Notes: generated from the sequence alone by a model not told the origin. A DNA stretch of 33,808 nt from Chloroflexota bacterium (GCA_013152435.1 JAADGJ010000096.1:1-33808), one strand, 5' to 3'; shown: positions 5,469 through 14,428, counted from the first letter of the stretch. Made by a program: numbers and translations.

Positions 5469-8186
5469 TCATCCCGGGGCTAGGCTGGGCTGCGGCACCC
5501 ACTGCACACGACGGTCGGGCGACACGCGGCGGGCTGAATTGACGATGAAGTCCTTCCCCTCCCGCTCGATCACGCGCACAAAGGCGGTCACCACGGCGGG
5601 GTCGAAGTGGGTGCCCGCACACCGCTGCAACTCCTCCAGGATCTGATCCGGCGACATCCCTCGCTTGTACGGGCGGTCGGACGCCATGGTCTCCACCGCA
5701 TCCGCCACGGCGAGGATGCGCGCCTCCAGGGGGATCTGTTCCCCGGCCAACCCATCGGGATAGCCGGTGCCATCCCAGCGCTCGTGATGGTGGCGCACGG
5801 TCGGGATCAGCCGGTGGAGCACATGGCTGCTCTCCAGCAGCTCCGCGCCGATGTTCACGTGTTCCTTCACCACATGGTATTCCTCATCCGTCAGACGCCC
5901 CGGCTTGTTCAGGATCGCATCCGGGATCCCCACCTTCCCCACGTCATGACACATGGCAGCCCGGCGCAACGTATCGATTTGGGTGCTCGACAGCCCCATC
6001 TCCTGAGCGATCGCCACCGCGTAAGCCGCCACCTGCTCAGAATGGTTGTACACGTAAGGGTCCCGGAAATCGATCACGTTCGCCAGCAAGCCGAGCAGCT
6101 CCTCGTTCACCTGACGGATCTCGGCGTTGGCGGCCATCAGGTCCTGGTTCAAGGCCTTCAGAGCGCGGATGTTGTCCGCCGTGCGATCGATGTACTGCTT
6201 CTGCGCGTACCGCACGATGAACAGCGGGACGAGGAAGGCGAAGACGCCGTACACCCCCAGGCCCGCATATGCGACGGCCAGCACCAGCGCCAGGAACCCC
6301 AGGGCGATGTAGTGCACCCACAGCCACTGGAACTGTTCCTTCCAGACCTGGATCGGATTGCGACGCTCATCCAGCGCCACCGCCGTGGAGACCAGACCCA
6401 CGTTGATCGCGTAGTACACCCCCGCAGCCAGGGCGCTGGGCACGATCAACGCCAGTAGCGACCGAGCGTTGACCGGAACGCCCAACGCCTGGAACACCAG
6501 GCTGGCGGCCGTGCCGGCCAACATGTGAGCCGCCAGGTTGTACGCCGCCTGATACCACGGCGGCCGGCGGCGATAGGCGTGGGTCAGCGCGATGACCGGG
6601 GCCAGCGCGGCCACGCCAGGCGGTCCCAACAGGAACGCAGCCGCCAGCGACATCACGAAGCCCAGGGAAACGGTGCTGGCCATGTAGAGGTCCAGCGCCA
6701 AGCCCTCGCTGGCCCAGGCCAGCGCGATCAACATGATCAACGCCGTGAGATCGACCGAGGTCGCACGCGGCAGGTAATACACCATCAAAGCCGCCCCAGC
6801 GGCCACCACCACGGCGATCAGCGCCCACAGATCCCAGCTCGGCATATCCGACTTCGCCGCGCCGGCGATCACCTTGGGCTGCTCCGCCGGGGCCTTCTTC
6901 ACCTCGGCGCTCTGGACGGGCGACGAGGACCGTTCCTCCTGCAGCCGCATGTCCACAGCGCTCGCCACGCATACCTGATTGCGCCCCCGGTCCTTCCCCA
7001 GATACAATGCCGCGTCCGCCCGACGCAGAAGATCGATGGGGGTTTCCGCGTCATCCGGATACGTGGCGACGCCCACCGTGATCGTCACGTGAATTGGCTT
7101 CCCGCCCTCCGACGGGGTGAGCGACAGCGCCTCCACCCGCTTTCGTATGCGCTCCGCAACGGCCAACGCCTCGTGGGTATCGCTGCCGGGCAGCACGACC
7201 ACGAACTCCTCGCCCCCAAAGCGCGACACCACACCTCGCGGCCCCACGGTGGATCGGATCACGTCGGCCACCTGTCGCAGGACCTCATCCCCCACCAGGT
7301 GCCCATATGTGTTGTTGACCCGGCGTAGGCCATCCAGATCCGCCATCAACACGGACAGCGGCTGCCCCAGCTGCCGCGCCCGCCGCAGCTCCGTCTCCAA
7401 TACGACGTTGCCATGTTTGGCGTTATACAGCCGGGTCTTGGAATCGACGCGCGCCTCCTCCTCCAGGAGCGGTATCCCCAACGCCCGGCGCACCAGGATC
7501 AGGGATACGAGGGAGAAGAGGCTCAGCGGCGGCAGGATCTGCCACAGCACGACGAGGCTCGCCCCGATACAGAGCAGGAGGAAGTCGGTGCTCATCCCCT
7601 CCACGTCAAACGTCGGGGCTTTCCAGGAGGCCACCCCCCGGACCAGGAGGATGCCCAAGGCCACCAACACGTGGTTCACGGTGACGTAAATCACCGCGCC
7701 GGTCAGAAGCCCCAGCTCCCCCTTCAGGGATAGCAGGCTGCCATCGCCCACGATGCTATAGCACACCTGATAGGCGAGCCATCCCGCCAGGAAGTGGGTA
7801 GAGGCGTTAAAGGCGGCGATATACCACCGCTGCCGCTGCCGCCACGCCGCAACCCCGTACGAGATCGCGATGATGATACCGGCCAGCCCCGGCCCGACCA
7901 GGAAGAACGCGGGGAAGATGAAGCCCAGCGCAGCATGATAGATGGAGTAACGGAGGGCGGCCACCCCGAATAGCCGGGCGACGATCGCCCCGATCAATAA
8001 GAACACAAAAGCCGCCCAGTCCACAGACTGCGCCGGGAGCGTAAGCACCTCGCTGATGAACCGGGCACCCACCAGGACCACGACGCCGCCCACGAAAAGC
8101 TGGGCCGACAGCGATATCTCGCGAAACGGCTGCGAGGATGGGGTCAGGGTCTTCTTCTCCGGATATACTTTCCATTGCTGCCCCAT
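5469..8186 (-). CDS. Membrane GGDEF / HD-GYP protein with duplicated membrane module
   Basis: A c-di-GMP enzyme of 905 residues combining synthesis and breakdown domains. The first membrane block covers about residues 25-240. A diguanylate cyclase domain follows, with GGEEF at 324-328 (RFGGEEF, an active-type signature). A second membrane block spans about 450-660, then a short coiled linker (AEIRQVNEELLGLL). The HD-GYP phosphodiesterase domain is C-terminal, with HD at 747-748 (CHDVGKVGIP), HHHERWDGTGYPDG (GYP at 808-810) and ADAVETMASDRPYKRG. The two membrane blocks share F-L-x-GP, then WY-x-AA-(F/Y)N and H-x-LAG, which indicates an internal duplication. Both catalytic signatures look intact. 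The ATG at 8186 follows GGAGGAA; a longer frame upstream runs through a hairpin and is less likely. The signal sensed is unknown. Confidence 0.93.
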   Translation of the reverse strand: MGQQWKVYPEKKTLTPSSQPFREISLSAQLFVGGVVVLVGARFISEVLTLPAQSVDWAAFVFLLIGAIVARLFGVAALRYSIYHAALGFIFPAFFLVGPGLAGIIIAISYGVAAWRQRQRWYIAAFNASTHFLAGWLAYQVCYSIVGDGSLLSLKGELGLLTGAVIYVTVNHVLVALGILLVRGVASWKAPTFDVEGMSTDFLLLCIGASLVVLWQILPPLSLFSLVSLILVRRALGIPLLEEEARVDSKTRLYNAKHGNVVLETELRRARQLGQPLSVLMADLDGLRRVNNTYGHLVGDEVLRQVADVIRSTVGPRGVVSRFGGEEFVVVLPGSDTHEALAVAERIRKRVEALSLTPSEGGKPIHVTITVGVATYPDDAETPIDLLRRADAALYLGKDRGRNQVCVASAVDMRLQEERSSSPVQSAEVKKAPAEQPKVIAGAAKSDMPSWDLWALIAVVVAAGAALMVYYLPRATSVDLTALIMLIALAWASEGLALDLYMASTVSLGFVMSLAAAFLLGPPGVAALAPVIALTHAYRRRPPWYQAAYNLAAHMLAGTAASLVFQALGVPVNARSLLALIVPSALAAGVYYAINVGLVSTAVALDERRNPIQVWKEQFQWLWVHYIALGFLALVLAVAYAGLGVYGVFAFLVPLFIVRYAQKQYIDRTADNIRALKALNQDLMAANAEIRQVNEELLGLLANVIDFRDPYVYNHSEQVAAYAVAIAQEMGLSSTQIDTLRRAAMCHDVGKVGIPDAILNKPGRLTDEEYHVVKEHVNIGAELLESSHVLHRLIPTVRHHHERWDGTGYPDGLAGEQIPLEARILAVADAVETMASDRPYKRGMSPDQILEELQRCAGTHFDPAVVTAFVRVIEREGKDFIVNSARRVSPDRRVQWVPQPSLAPG

Positions 8187-8214
8187 AAGTCTCGTTCCTC
8201 CATGCGATACGACG

Positions 8215-8257
8215 AAGGCTGCCCACCCTTGCATACAAGGCACGGGCGGGCAGCCTT
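8215..8257. terminator. Hairpin between the subtilase and the GGDEF/HD-GYP gene
   Basis: A 10-bp perfect stem (AAGGCTGCCC with GGGCAGCCTT) encloses a smaller CCTTG/CAAGG hairpin. It lies 26 bases after the subtilase stop and 29 bases before the next start, both on the minus strand. There is no T tract on the minus strand and only TTT on the plus strand. It may therefore terminate weakly, protect mRNA ends, or act in the leader of the downstream gene. Confidence 0.55.
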
Positions 8258-8263
8258 TCGATC

Positions 8264-8293
8264 CTATAACGAGGGGAGAGGATCAATCGTCAA
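8264..8293 (-). promoter_or_regulatory. Possible promoter for the GGDEF/HD-GYP gene
   Basis: On the minus strand TTGACG (8293-8288) and TTATAG (8269-8264) are 18 bases apart. The -35 box overlaps the end of the subtilase gene. If used, the transcript would carry the 8215-8257 hairpin in its leader. Confidence 0.35.
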
Positions 8294-9857
8294 AGAAGTA
8301 AGCTCCCCAGTTCACGCCGCCCCAGTTTACGCCACCCCAATTCACACCACCCCAATTGACACCGCCCCAGTTCACGCCGCCCCAATTCACGCCACCCCAA
8401 TTCACACCGCCCCAGTTCACGCCATCCCAATAGATCGGCGTATCCGGCGGGGTCAGGAACTGGCTGATCTGAATGCCCACGTTGGCCGATTCCGTGGTGG
8501 ACATCTCCAACGCCCGCTTCACGCTCAAATAGCCATACCCGGCCCGGGCGGGATCCATGCCCGGCCAGGAGCGGGCGGCCATCCACAACCGATACTTCAC
8601 CTGGTCCGGCGTGAGCTCGGGCTCCTCCTCCAGCAGCAGCGCCACGGCGCCCGAGACCACGGCCGTGGAGGCGGAGGTCCCGGAGAAGCGGATGTACCAC
8701 TTATCCACGATGGCCTGCGGATGCTCCTTGCGGAACACCGACCGGGGAGCCAGGGTCGTCACCAGGCGAAGGCCCGGCGCCACCAGATCGGGCTTCACCC
8801 GCCCGGCCTCATCCACACCCCACGCGGACCATGCGGGGATCGTGTCATCCTGGATATCCGGGGTGCCCTGCTCGTCCGCGGCGCCCACCGTGATGACGAA
8901 CGGATCGTTGGCGGGCGGGTACAGGATGCCGTCGCCGCCGTTGTTGCCCGCGGCCACCACGACCACGAAGCCGTTGAACCACATGACCTCAACCGCGGCG
9001 TCCAGGGGGCTCTCGTGGTAGGATCGCGGCGTCGCGCCCGTGACGGAGAGGTTGATGACCCGCACGTTCAGCTCATCGCGATGATCGTACAGCCATTGCA
9101 ACCCCGCGACCAGATCCGACTCATAGCCCGTCCCATCATCGCCGCCGACCTTCACGCTGACCAGGTTCACCCGGGGCGCGATGCCGATGTACTTCCCACG
9201 GGAGATCGCCCCATCGCCCCCGATGATGCCCGCCACCGCGGTGCCATGTCCATAGAAATCGTTCACATGCGGGCTGATGGTCGATGTGCTGACCCGCACC
9301 TTCAGCCGGGTGCCTCGTCCCTGGCCAAAGTCGCTCCGGATACGTCCCTTCGCCGTCCTCTTCTCAACGCCACTGTCTACAACCGCTACGGTCACCCCCT
9401 GCCCGAGTATCCCCTCCATCCAGGCGGGAATCGCCTCCACGGACAGGTTATACGTATTCTTCAACCTCTTCACATCGTCATCATCGTCATCATCATCATC
9501 GTCGTCGGCCAGGCGTGCATGACGAACCAATGGCCCATCCACGGTGACCGCGCGCACGCTCGGATGGGCCGCCAGCCTCTCCAACGCATACTGGGGCACC
9601 AGCGCCACAAAGGAGTTGATCAAATGCAAATCCGCCAGAACCTGGCCGCCCAGAGAACGGGTGAACGCCTCCGCCGCCGGGCTGGTATCCGCCCGCTGCA
9701 CGATCACGCGTATCGGCTCGCCCAGATCACCCGCAACTGCTGGCGCTGCGCTCCCCACGATAGACAACAACAGCGCCAGAATTAACGCCATGCGGAACAC
9801 CCATTGCCACATGGCAGTGGACCTTCGACCACCCAGAGATGCAGAAGTCACGGTCAT
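8283..9857 (-). CDS. Secreted subtilisin-like serine peptidase (S8) with GVNWG repeat tail
   Basis: The protein has 524 residues. A signal peptide lies at about 1-42 (hydrophobic MALILALLLSIVG, AVA cleavage site). A propeptide-like region at about 46-110 (VIVQRAD...SFVALVP...VRAVTVDG) resembles inhibitor I9. Then comes a run of 11 Asp (near 117-128), and the S8 domain with D161 (VAVVDSGV), H204 (YGHGTAVAG) and S395 (FSGTSAS), plus AAGNNGG. All catalytic residues are present, so an active exported protease is expected. The C-terminus carries eight exact GVNWG repeats, then GAYFFDD. Related Trp-Asn-rich tails are known on subtilases of Chloroflexota and Actinobacteria, with no settled role. GGGAGGGGAT precedes the ATG, and a good promoter lies upstream. 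Confidence 0.95.
   Translation of the reverse strand: MTVTSASLGGRRSTAMWQWVFRMALILALLLSIVGSAAPAVAGDLGEPIRVIVQRADTSPAAEAFTRSLGGQVLADLHLINSFVALVPQYALERLAAHPSVRAVTVDGPLVRHARLADDDDDDDDDDDVKRLKNTYNLSVEAIPAWMEGILGQGVTVAVVDSGVEKRTAKGRIRSDFGQGRGTRLKVRVSTSTISPHVNDFYGHGTAVAGIIGGDGAISRGKYIGIAPRVNLVSVKVGGDDGTGYESDLVAGLQWLYDHRDELNVRVINLSVTGATPRSYHESPLDAAVEVMWFNGFVVVVAAGNNGGDGILYPPANDPFVITVGAADEQGTPDIQDDTIPAWSAWGVDEAGRVKPDLVAPGLRLVTTLAPRSVFRKEHPQAIVDKWYIRFSGTSASTAVVSGAVALLLEEEPELTPDQVKYRLWMAARSWPGMDPARAGYGYLSVKRALEMSTTESANVGIQISQFLTPPDTPIYWDGVNWGGVNWGGVNWGGVNWGGVNWGGVNWGGVNWGGVNWGAYFFDD
8304..8423. repeat. Eight tandem 15-bp units encoding GVNWG
   Basis: Exactly 120 bases make eight in-frame units. The peptide is identical in all eight, while the DNA units differ at third codon positions (for example AAC/AAT and GTG/GTA/GTC). 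This pattern points to selection for the peptide rather than a very recent slippage expansion. Confidence 0.95.
9474..9506. repeat. Poly-aspartate trinucleotide run inside the subtilase
   Basis: Eleven consecutive Asp codons (GAC and GAT mixed) link the propeptide and the catalytic domain. The tract could bind calcium or serve as a processing linker, and as a near-microsatellite it could vary in length between strains. Confidence 0.9.
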
Positions 9858-10338
9858 TATCCCCTCCCTTACACGCCAGCAGTCCGGTGAGATCTCTTGC
9901 AGCAGCTAGGCACCCATCGGTGCCACCCCTTTTACAATCACTCCCATTATACTCGGAGAATTTACGGATTGTCTACGGGTAGATTGAGCAACACAAGGTA
10001 TAATGACTGGTATTTTCGTCCCAGTGACCGTGGGAGAGCACCCTAAAGCATATCTGAGACATCCCCCCGCCCCTGCCGCGGAGAGGCCCGGAGGGGCGGC
10101 GCCCCTCCGAAACCCCTCTCTCACATCGACATACATGGCACAATGCGGGACGTACGGCTGTGCGCCTCCACACCACGGCGCTGAATTCAAGTGGGGACAC
10201 GGCGCGCCGTGCCGCCACAACACGCGGCCAGGAAAGCGGAGGGATCTTCTCCACACCCCCTCCCGTGGGGCATGTCGCAGGGGAATGCCCCCGGCACCTT
10301 GCCGGTATGTTCAGATACGCCCCGCAGGAGCGGGAAGG
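9858..10338. other. Intergenic region with subtilase promoter and hairpins
   Basis: This gap between two minus-strand genes holds the subtilase promoter and leader. It also has an isolated plus-strand TATAAT at 9999-10004 without a matching -35 box. The hairpin at 10089-10109 has a 9-bp stem (CGGAGGGGC) and a 3-base loop, and resembles the arms of palindromic element A. Two hairpins follow the sugar kinase stop (CCCGC-TCCT-GCGGG and CCGGC/GCCGG) without T tracts. I see no convincing gene here. Confidence 0.6.
9946..9975 (-). promoter_or_regulatory. Promoter of the subtilase gene
   Basis: On the minus strand the -35 box is TAGACA (9975-9970) and the -10 box is TATAAT (9951-9946), with an 18-base spacer. 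The transcript would start near 9939 with a leader of about 80 bases. That leader holds a 6-bp hairpin (GGCACC/GGTGCC, 9909-9924). Confidence 0.7.
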
Positions 10339-11337
10339 CTACACGGACACCTGCGGTCGACGCAACGGCTCGGGCATGGTAGCCCGCAACTGCTGGTACA
10401 CCTCGGGAGTGGCCCGCCCGCCGGCCGCCTCCAACGCGATCAGCCAGGCCCCGATCACCGGCTCGAACTCCGGGACGATGATGCGAGCCCGCGGGGCCAC
10501 GCGATGCACCGTCGCCCGGATGACATCGAAGAGCAACGGCCCCTTCCCTTTGAAGATGCTCCCGCCCAGCACCACCTCCACATCCGTGTCCTCAAGCCCC
10601 AGACGGCGGATGATCGTCCCGGCCGTGATCCCCACCTCCTCGCCCTGCATGGTGATCAACTCCTGGGCGACCGGGTCCCCTCGGTAGGCGGCCTCAAAGA
10701 TCAGGGGCGGCAGCTGATAGATCTTCGACCGCACATCGCCCTCATAGAGGGCGTGCAGCAGGGCCTCCATATCCTCCAGCCCGAACTCCTCCAGGATCAT
10801 CTCCGTCAGCATCGTCTGCGGGCCGCGTCCGTCCCATGCCCGCATCACGCGGCGGATCGCCTCCCGTGCCAGATCGCCGCCGCCCCCCCAATCGCCTGAG
10901 TGCCACCCCAGGCCGGGGAACACGATCTCAGTCCCATCCGGGCCACGCCCGGCCGCGTTGGTGCCCGATCCGCAGATCACCGTCACCCCCCACGGCCGAC
11001 TGAGCCCTGACCGCAGGGCGGCCATGGTGTCGTTCTTGACCGTGATCTCCTGCGCCAGCCCCAAGGCGCGCACCGCCGGGATCAGCATGGCGTAATCCTG
11101 GGGGAGATCGGCGCCGGCCAGGCAGAAAGCCCCATGAGCGATCTGCTCCCCCCGCAGGCCAGCCTGCTCCAGCGCCTCCTCCCCCGCCCGGCGATACTCG
11201 GCGATCACGGCCTCCAGGCCCGGCCCCTGGTGATTCCCCGGGCCACCGCGGCCAAACCCCAGGATACGCCCCTGCTCATCCCCCACCACGCAGAACGTCT
11301 TCGACGCGCCCGCGTCCATACCCAGGAAGTAGCGCAT
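10339..11337 (-). CDS. BadF/BadG-type sugar kinase (N-acetylglucosamine kinase-like)
   Basis: A 332-residue ASKHA-fold kinase. The phosphate-1 loop is GMDAGASKT (about 6-14). Further motifs are the nucleotide-fold ICGSGTNA, GLGWHSGDWGGGGDLARE, and a late adenosine-type LGGSIF. Members of this family phosphorylate N-acetylglucosamine or related amino sugars at the cost of ATP in the cytoplasm. The true substrate here is not set by sequence alone. The ATG at 11337 follows GGAGGAGGGG; an upstream in-frame ATG at 11352 lies within that Shine-Dalgarno stretch. It is the last gene of a set with the GH4 glycosidase (26-base gap) and the Gfo/Idh/MocA enzyme. This suggests that sugar freed by the glycosidase is phosphorylated by this kinase. 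Confidence 0.88.
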   Translation of the reverse strand: MRYFLGMDAGASKTFCVVGDEQGRILGFGRGGPGNHQGPGLEAVIAEYRRAGEEALEQAGLRGEQIAHGAFCLAGADLPQDYAMLIPAVRALGLAQEITVKNDTMAALRSGLSRPWGVTVICGSGTNAAGRGPDGTEIVFPGLGWHSGDWGGGGDLAREAIRRVMRAWDGRGPQTMLTEMILEEFGLEDMEALLHALYEGDVRSKIYQLPPLIFEAAYRGDPVAQELITMQGEEVGITAGTIIRRLGLEDTDVEVVLGGSIFKGKGPLLFDVIRATVHRVAPRARIIVPEFEPVIGAWLIALEAAGGRATPEVYQQLRATMPEPLRRPQVSV

Positions 11338-11363
11338 ATCCCCCTCCTCCACGCCAGATCCCG

Positions 11364-12674
11364 TCAGGAAGATTTCGAGCTCTCCCCGAAGAACTGGGGG
11401 AGGAACGGGCGATTCGCCTCCAGGAGCGCGTCGAGCAGCCCCTGGGCGACGGAGAACGACGGCACCAACGGATGCGCCAGCAACGCCTGCAGAGCGGCAC
11501 GTCGGTCGCCCTCCGCACCCGCCTTGGCCGCCAGCACCTCATACGCCTTCACCTGCTGGGTCAACCCCAGGATCTCGGGCGCCATGGGGGCCGTCACCAG
11601 GGGACGAGCGCCGCCCGCCCCCACCACGCATGGGATCTCCACGACCACATCCGGCGGGAGATCGGGCACGGCGCCCCGGTTCAACGTGTTGACGACGTGC
11701 ACCTCCTTCTTATCGTTCTCGATGGCGGAGATCAGCGAGACGGCCGCCTTGGAGTAGTAGGCCCCTCCCCGCTCCTCCAGCAGCTTGGGCTTCTCATGCA
11801 ACTGGGGATCCCGGTACATCTCCATCAGCTGGCGCTCGATCTCGATGACCTCCTCCCCGCGCGTCTTCTTCGCCTTAAGCTGCTTCTCCAGCACCCGATC
11901 CCGGTTGTAATAGTAGTTCAGGTACCCACACGGGATGCACTGCAGGGTCTCCAGCAGCTCCGCCGAGAACCCCCAATCATCGTCCTCACGCCGGCGGGCC
12001 TCCTCTACTGCCTTCTGGAAGACCTGATCCCAGACGTCCCGGCCGTCTACCCAGGCCCCTCGCAGCCAGTTGAGATGGTTCAGCCCCACGTGATCGATGG
12101 TGACGCGCCGTCGGTCCACGCCGAATTCCTTCGCCAGGCGCATCTCGATCCCGATGGGAAGGTTGCACAGACCGATCACGGAGATCTCACTGTAGCGTAG
12201 CAACGCCTCCGTGATGAGCCCGGACGGATTGGTGAAGTTCACCAGGAAAGCGCCCGGCGCGGCCAACCGCTGAATATCCCGGGCGATGTCCAGGAGGACC
12301 GGGATCGTGCGCAACGCCTTGGCAAACCCGCCCGGCCCCGTGGTCTCCTGGCCGATGACGCCGAAGCGCAGGGGGATCTTCTCATCCTGCACCCGGGCGG
12401 CCATCTGCCCCACACGAATCTGCGTGATGATGTAATGCGCCCCCTCGAGGGCCCTCTGGCGGTCGGTGGTCAATTCCAACTCGACGCTCACGCCCGCCGC
12501 CTGCAACATGCGCTCCGTCAACCCGCCCACGATGCTCAGCCGCTGCTCGTCGATGTCCATCATGGCGATGCGGGCCACGTTCAACTCCTCGCGGGCCTCC
12601 ACGAACCCCTCAATCAGCTCGGGCGTGTACGAACTTCCCGCCCCGATCACGGCGACCTTCAGATCACGACTCAT
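11364..12674 (-). CDS. Glycoside hydrolase family 4 (6-phospho-beta-glucosidase-like)
   Basis: A 436-residue NAD- and metal-dependent GH4 enzyme. GH4 cleaves by a redox-elimination mechanism rather than by two carboxylates. Seen are the dinucleotide loop [15 protein letters not shown] (about 9-23), [25 protein letters not shown], the metal-binding Cys in GLCNLPIG (near 170) and the His in GLNHLNW (near 198). The length fits the family. The closest named group appears to be 6-phospho-beta-glucosidases, but GH4 also includes alpha-glucosidases, galactosidases and glucuronidases, so the substrate is uncertain. No PTS gene is nearby to supply phosphorylated disaccharides. The ATG lies 3 bases after the stop of the Gfo/Idh/MocA gene. 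Confidence 0.93.
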   Translation of the reverse strand: MSRDLKVAVIGAGSSYTPELIEGFVEAREELNVARIAMMDIDEQRLSIVGGLTERMLQAAGVSVELELTTDRQRALEGAHYIITQIRVGQMAARVQDEKIPLRFGVIGQETTGPGGFAKALRTIPVLLDIARDIQRLAAPGAFLVNFTNPSGLITEALLRYSEISVIGLCNLPIGIEMRLAKEFGVDRRRVTIDHVGLNHLNWLRGAWVDGRDVWDQVFQKAVEEARRREDDDWGFSAELLETLQCIPCGYLNYYYNRDRVLEKQLKAKKTRGEEVIEIERQLMEMYRDPQLHEKPKLLEERGGAYYSKAAVSLISAIENDKKEVHVVNTLNRGAVPDLPPDVVVEIPCVVGAGGARPLVTAPMAPEILGLTQQVKAYEVLAAKAGAEGDRRAALQALLAHPLVPSFSVAQGLLDALLEANRPFLPQFFGESSKSS

Positions 12675-12677
12675 TTC

Positions 12678-13694
12678 TCACCCAACCTCCTCATCCTTCA
12701 GATCGATCGGCTGCCCGGTCTCCGCCGAGCGATGCGCAGCCCAGCACAACCGGGTCACCGCATATCCCTGATCCACATCCGCCGAAAACTCCTCCCCGGC
12801 GGACAACCCACGCAGCCAGTGCTCCACCATCCAGACCGGGAACCCGCGCAGCACGCCATCGATCTCGCCGACCAGCGTGCCCGGATAGCTCCAGCGCTCG
12901 CCCGCCTGGTGGATCATCTGGTCCTGGGTATCGATGAACTGGGCGCCCCGCTCCCCCACCAGCTCAAACTTGAAGTCGTACACGGTGGGAAGCGACTCGG
13001 GGAGCGTCCATGCCGTCTCGAACACGGCCGTCATCTCCGGCTCGAACTCCACGGTCGTGTGCAACGCGTCCCAGGTGTCCACGCCACGCCCGGCCAGCTG
13101 TCCCCGCAGCCCGACGGCGTACACCCGCCGGGGTTGGGCGCCAGACAGCCACATCGCCAGGTCGGCCAGATGAGGCAACAGGAACCACCCCGGGCTGGAT
13201 CGAGCCGCCCATCCCAGCATGCCGGTGGGCACCCAGATGGTGTCGTTCAGGCGGGCGTTGATCCAGCGCACCGCGCCCAGGTCCCCGCGCTGGATGGCCG
13301 CCCGGGCGGTCACGAACGCCGGATTCCAGCGATTCTCGAAGGCGATCATGCAGCGCACCTCCGCCGTCCTCACCGCCTCCCGAATGGCCGCCGCATCCTC
13401 CAACGTCGTCGCCAACGGCTTCTCGATCAGCAAATGCAGCCCACGGGCGGCCGCGTCCAGCGCCGGCTCTCGATGGGCGAAATCCGGCGTGGCCACGATA
13501 GCGGCGTCCAACTCCGAGCGTTCGTACATCTCCTGATGCGTGGCATACACCGGGACCTCCAACACGCTCGCCGACCGCCGGGCGCGCTCGCTGACATCGC
13601 ACGCGGCCACCACACGCCCCATCCCCGACTGGTTGACGGCCCGAGCGTACATCATGCCACGGATCCCCATGCCGACGATGCCCACTCGTATCAT
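12678..13694 (-). CDS. Gfo/Idh/MocA-family NAD(P)-dependent oxidoreductase
   Basis: The protein has 338 residues. The Rossmann loop GIVGMGIRG is at 5-13. IEKPLATT holds the family Glu-Lys-Pro (91-93), with the Lys that helps orient cofactor and substrate. The C-terminal substrate domain has PHLADLAMWL (His-x-x-D type), which supports a catalytic sugar dehydrogenase. Substrates in this family range from inositol to glucose, N-acetyl sugars and UDP-sugars; none can be chosen here. The ATG at 13694 follows GGAGGA. The gene is first of the three-gene catabolic set and lies 38 bases after radC. Confidence 0.9.
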   Translation of the reverse strand: MIRVGIVGMGIRGMMYARAVNQSGMGRVVAACDVSERARRSASVLEVPVYATHQEMYERSELDAAIVATPDFAHREPALDAAARGLHLLIEKPLATTLEDAAAIREAVRTAEVRCMIAFENRWNPAFVTARAAIQRGDLGAVRWINARLNDTIWVPTGMLGWAARSSPGWFLLPHLADLAMWLSGAQPRRVYAVGLRGQLAGRGVDTWDALHTTVEFEPEMTAVFETAWTLPESLPTVYDFKFELVGERGAQFIDTQDQMIHQAGERWSYPGTLVGEIDGVLRGFPVWMVEHWLRGLSAGEEFSADVDQGYAVTRLCWAAHRSAETGQPIDLKDEEVG

Positions 13695-13732
13695 GTCCTC
13701 CTCCACACCTTCCCTGCCCGGGAAGCCCAGAG

Positions 13733-14428
13733 TTAAAATCCCAATCCCCGCTGCTTCAGGCTGACGTATCGCCCCTGCCCGATGATCAGATGGTCCAGCA
13801 CCTCGATGCCCAACAGATCCCCCGCCCGGACGGCATCCCGGGTCAGCTGCACATCCTCTGGGCTGGGGGACGGATCACCCGAAGGGTGATTGTGCGCCAG
13901 GATAACGGCCGCACAGTTCGCTCGAATGGCCGCCCGAAACAGCTCACCGATGCGCACCACGGCGGAGTTCAGCGAGCCCTTATAAACCGTCCGGATGGCC
14001 AGGACGCGATTCCGGGTGTCCAACAGGATCACCCGCATCTCCTCCTGCTCCAAAACCCCCATGTCCAGGGCGATCAGATTGGCTGCGTCGTCGGGCGTGG
14101 TCACCTGCGGCCTCTCCTCGGGGGACGCCACCAGCAGGCGCCGTCCCAGCTCCAGGGCCGCCTTCAGCTGAGCGGCCTTCGCCTCCCCCACGCCGTGCTC
14201 GGCGCACAGATCGGCAAAACTGGCCCGGGCCAGACCGGACAATCCCCCGTATTGGGCCAATAGCCGGTTCGCCACCTGGATGACGCTCTCCCCATGGACG
14301 CCCACCCGCAGGATGATCGCCAGGAGCTCGCCCGTGGAGAGGGCGCCGGCCCCATAGTGCTTCAGCCGCTCACGCGGCCGCTCCCCCACCGGCAGATCCC
14401 GGATCATCGGCCGGTATTCGACGCTCAT
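13733..14428 (-). CDS. radC: RadC-family JAMM/MPN+ protein
   Basis: The protein has 231 residues, the usual size. A helix-hairpin-helix region lies in the N-terminal half ([36 protein letters not shown]). The metal site is [14 protein letters not shown], with H179, H181 and D192 (HxHPSGxxxPSxxD). RadC was named as a DNA repair protein, but its molecular role is unsettled. [22 protein letters not shown] is a typical N-terminus, and GGAGGAGGCG directly precedes the ATG at 14428. The frame stays open another 41 codons upstream, but that part is not family-like. Confidence 0.95.
   Translation of the reverse strand: MSVEYRPMIRDLPVGERPRERLKHYGAGALSTGELLAIILRVGVHGESVIQVANRLLAQYGGLSGLARASFADLCAEHGVGEAKAAQLKAALELGRRLLVASPEERPQVTTPDDAANLIALDMGVLEQEEMRVILLDTRNRVLAIRTVYKGSLNSAVVRIGELFRAAIRANCAAVILAHNHPSGDPSPSPEDVQLTRDAVRAGDLLGIEVLDHLIIGQGRYVSLKQRGLGF

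Noticed and set aside
8303-8425. CRISPR-like array from regular 15-bp repeats
   Set aside because: The units are contiguous with no spacers and code in frame for GVNWG.
8175-9785. A 536-codon open frame on the plus strand
   Set aside because: It lies antisense to the S8 peptidase, whose signal peptide, triad and repeats are clear. The frame is His/Arg/Pro-rich with no motif, as expected from the mirror of a GC-rich gene.
10003-10899. A plus-strand frame starting next to an isolated TATAAT
   Set aside because: It runs mostly antisense to the sugar kinase and through a hairpin, with no -35 box and no ribosome site.
12435-13736. A 433-codon open frame on the plus strand
   Set aside because: It crosses antisense to two real genes (GH4 and Gfo/Idh/MocA) and has the His/Pro/Arg-rich look of a shadow frame.
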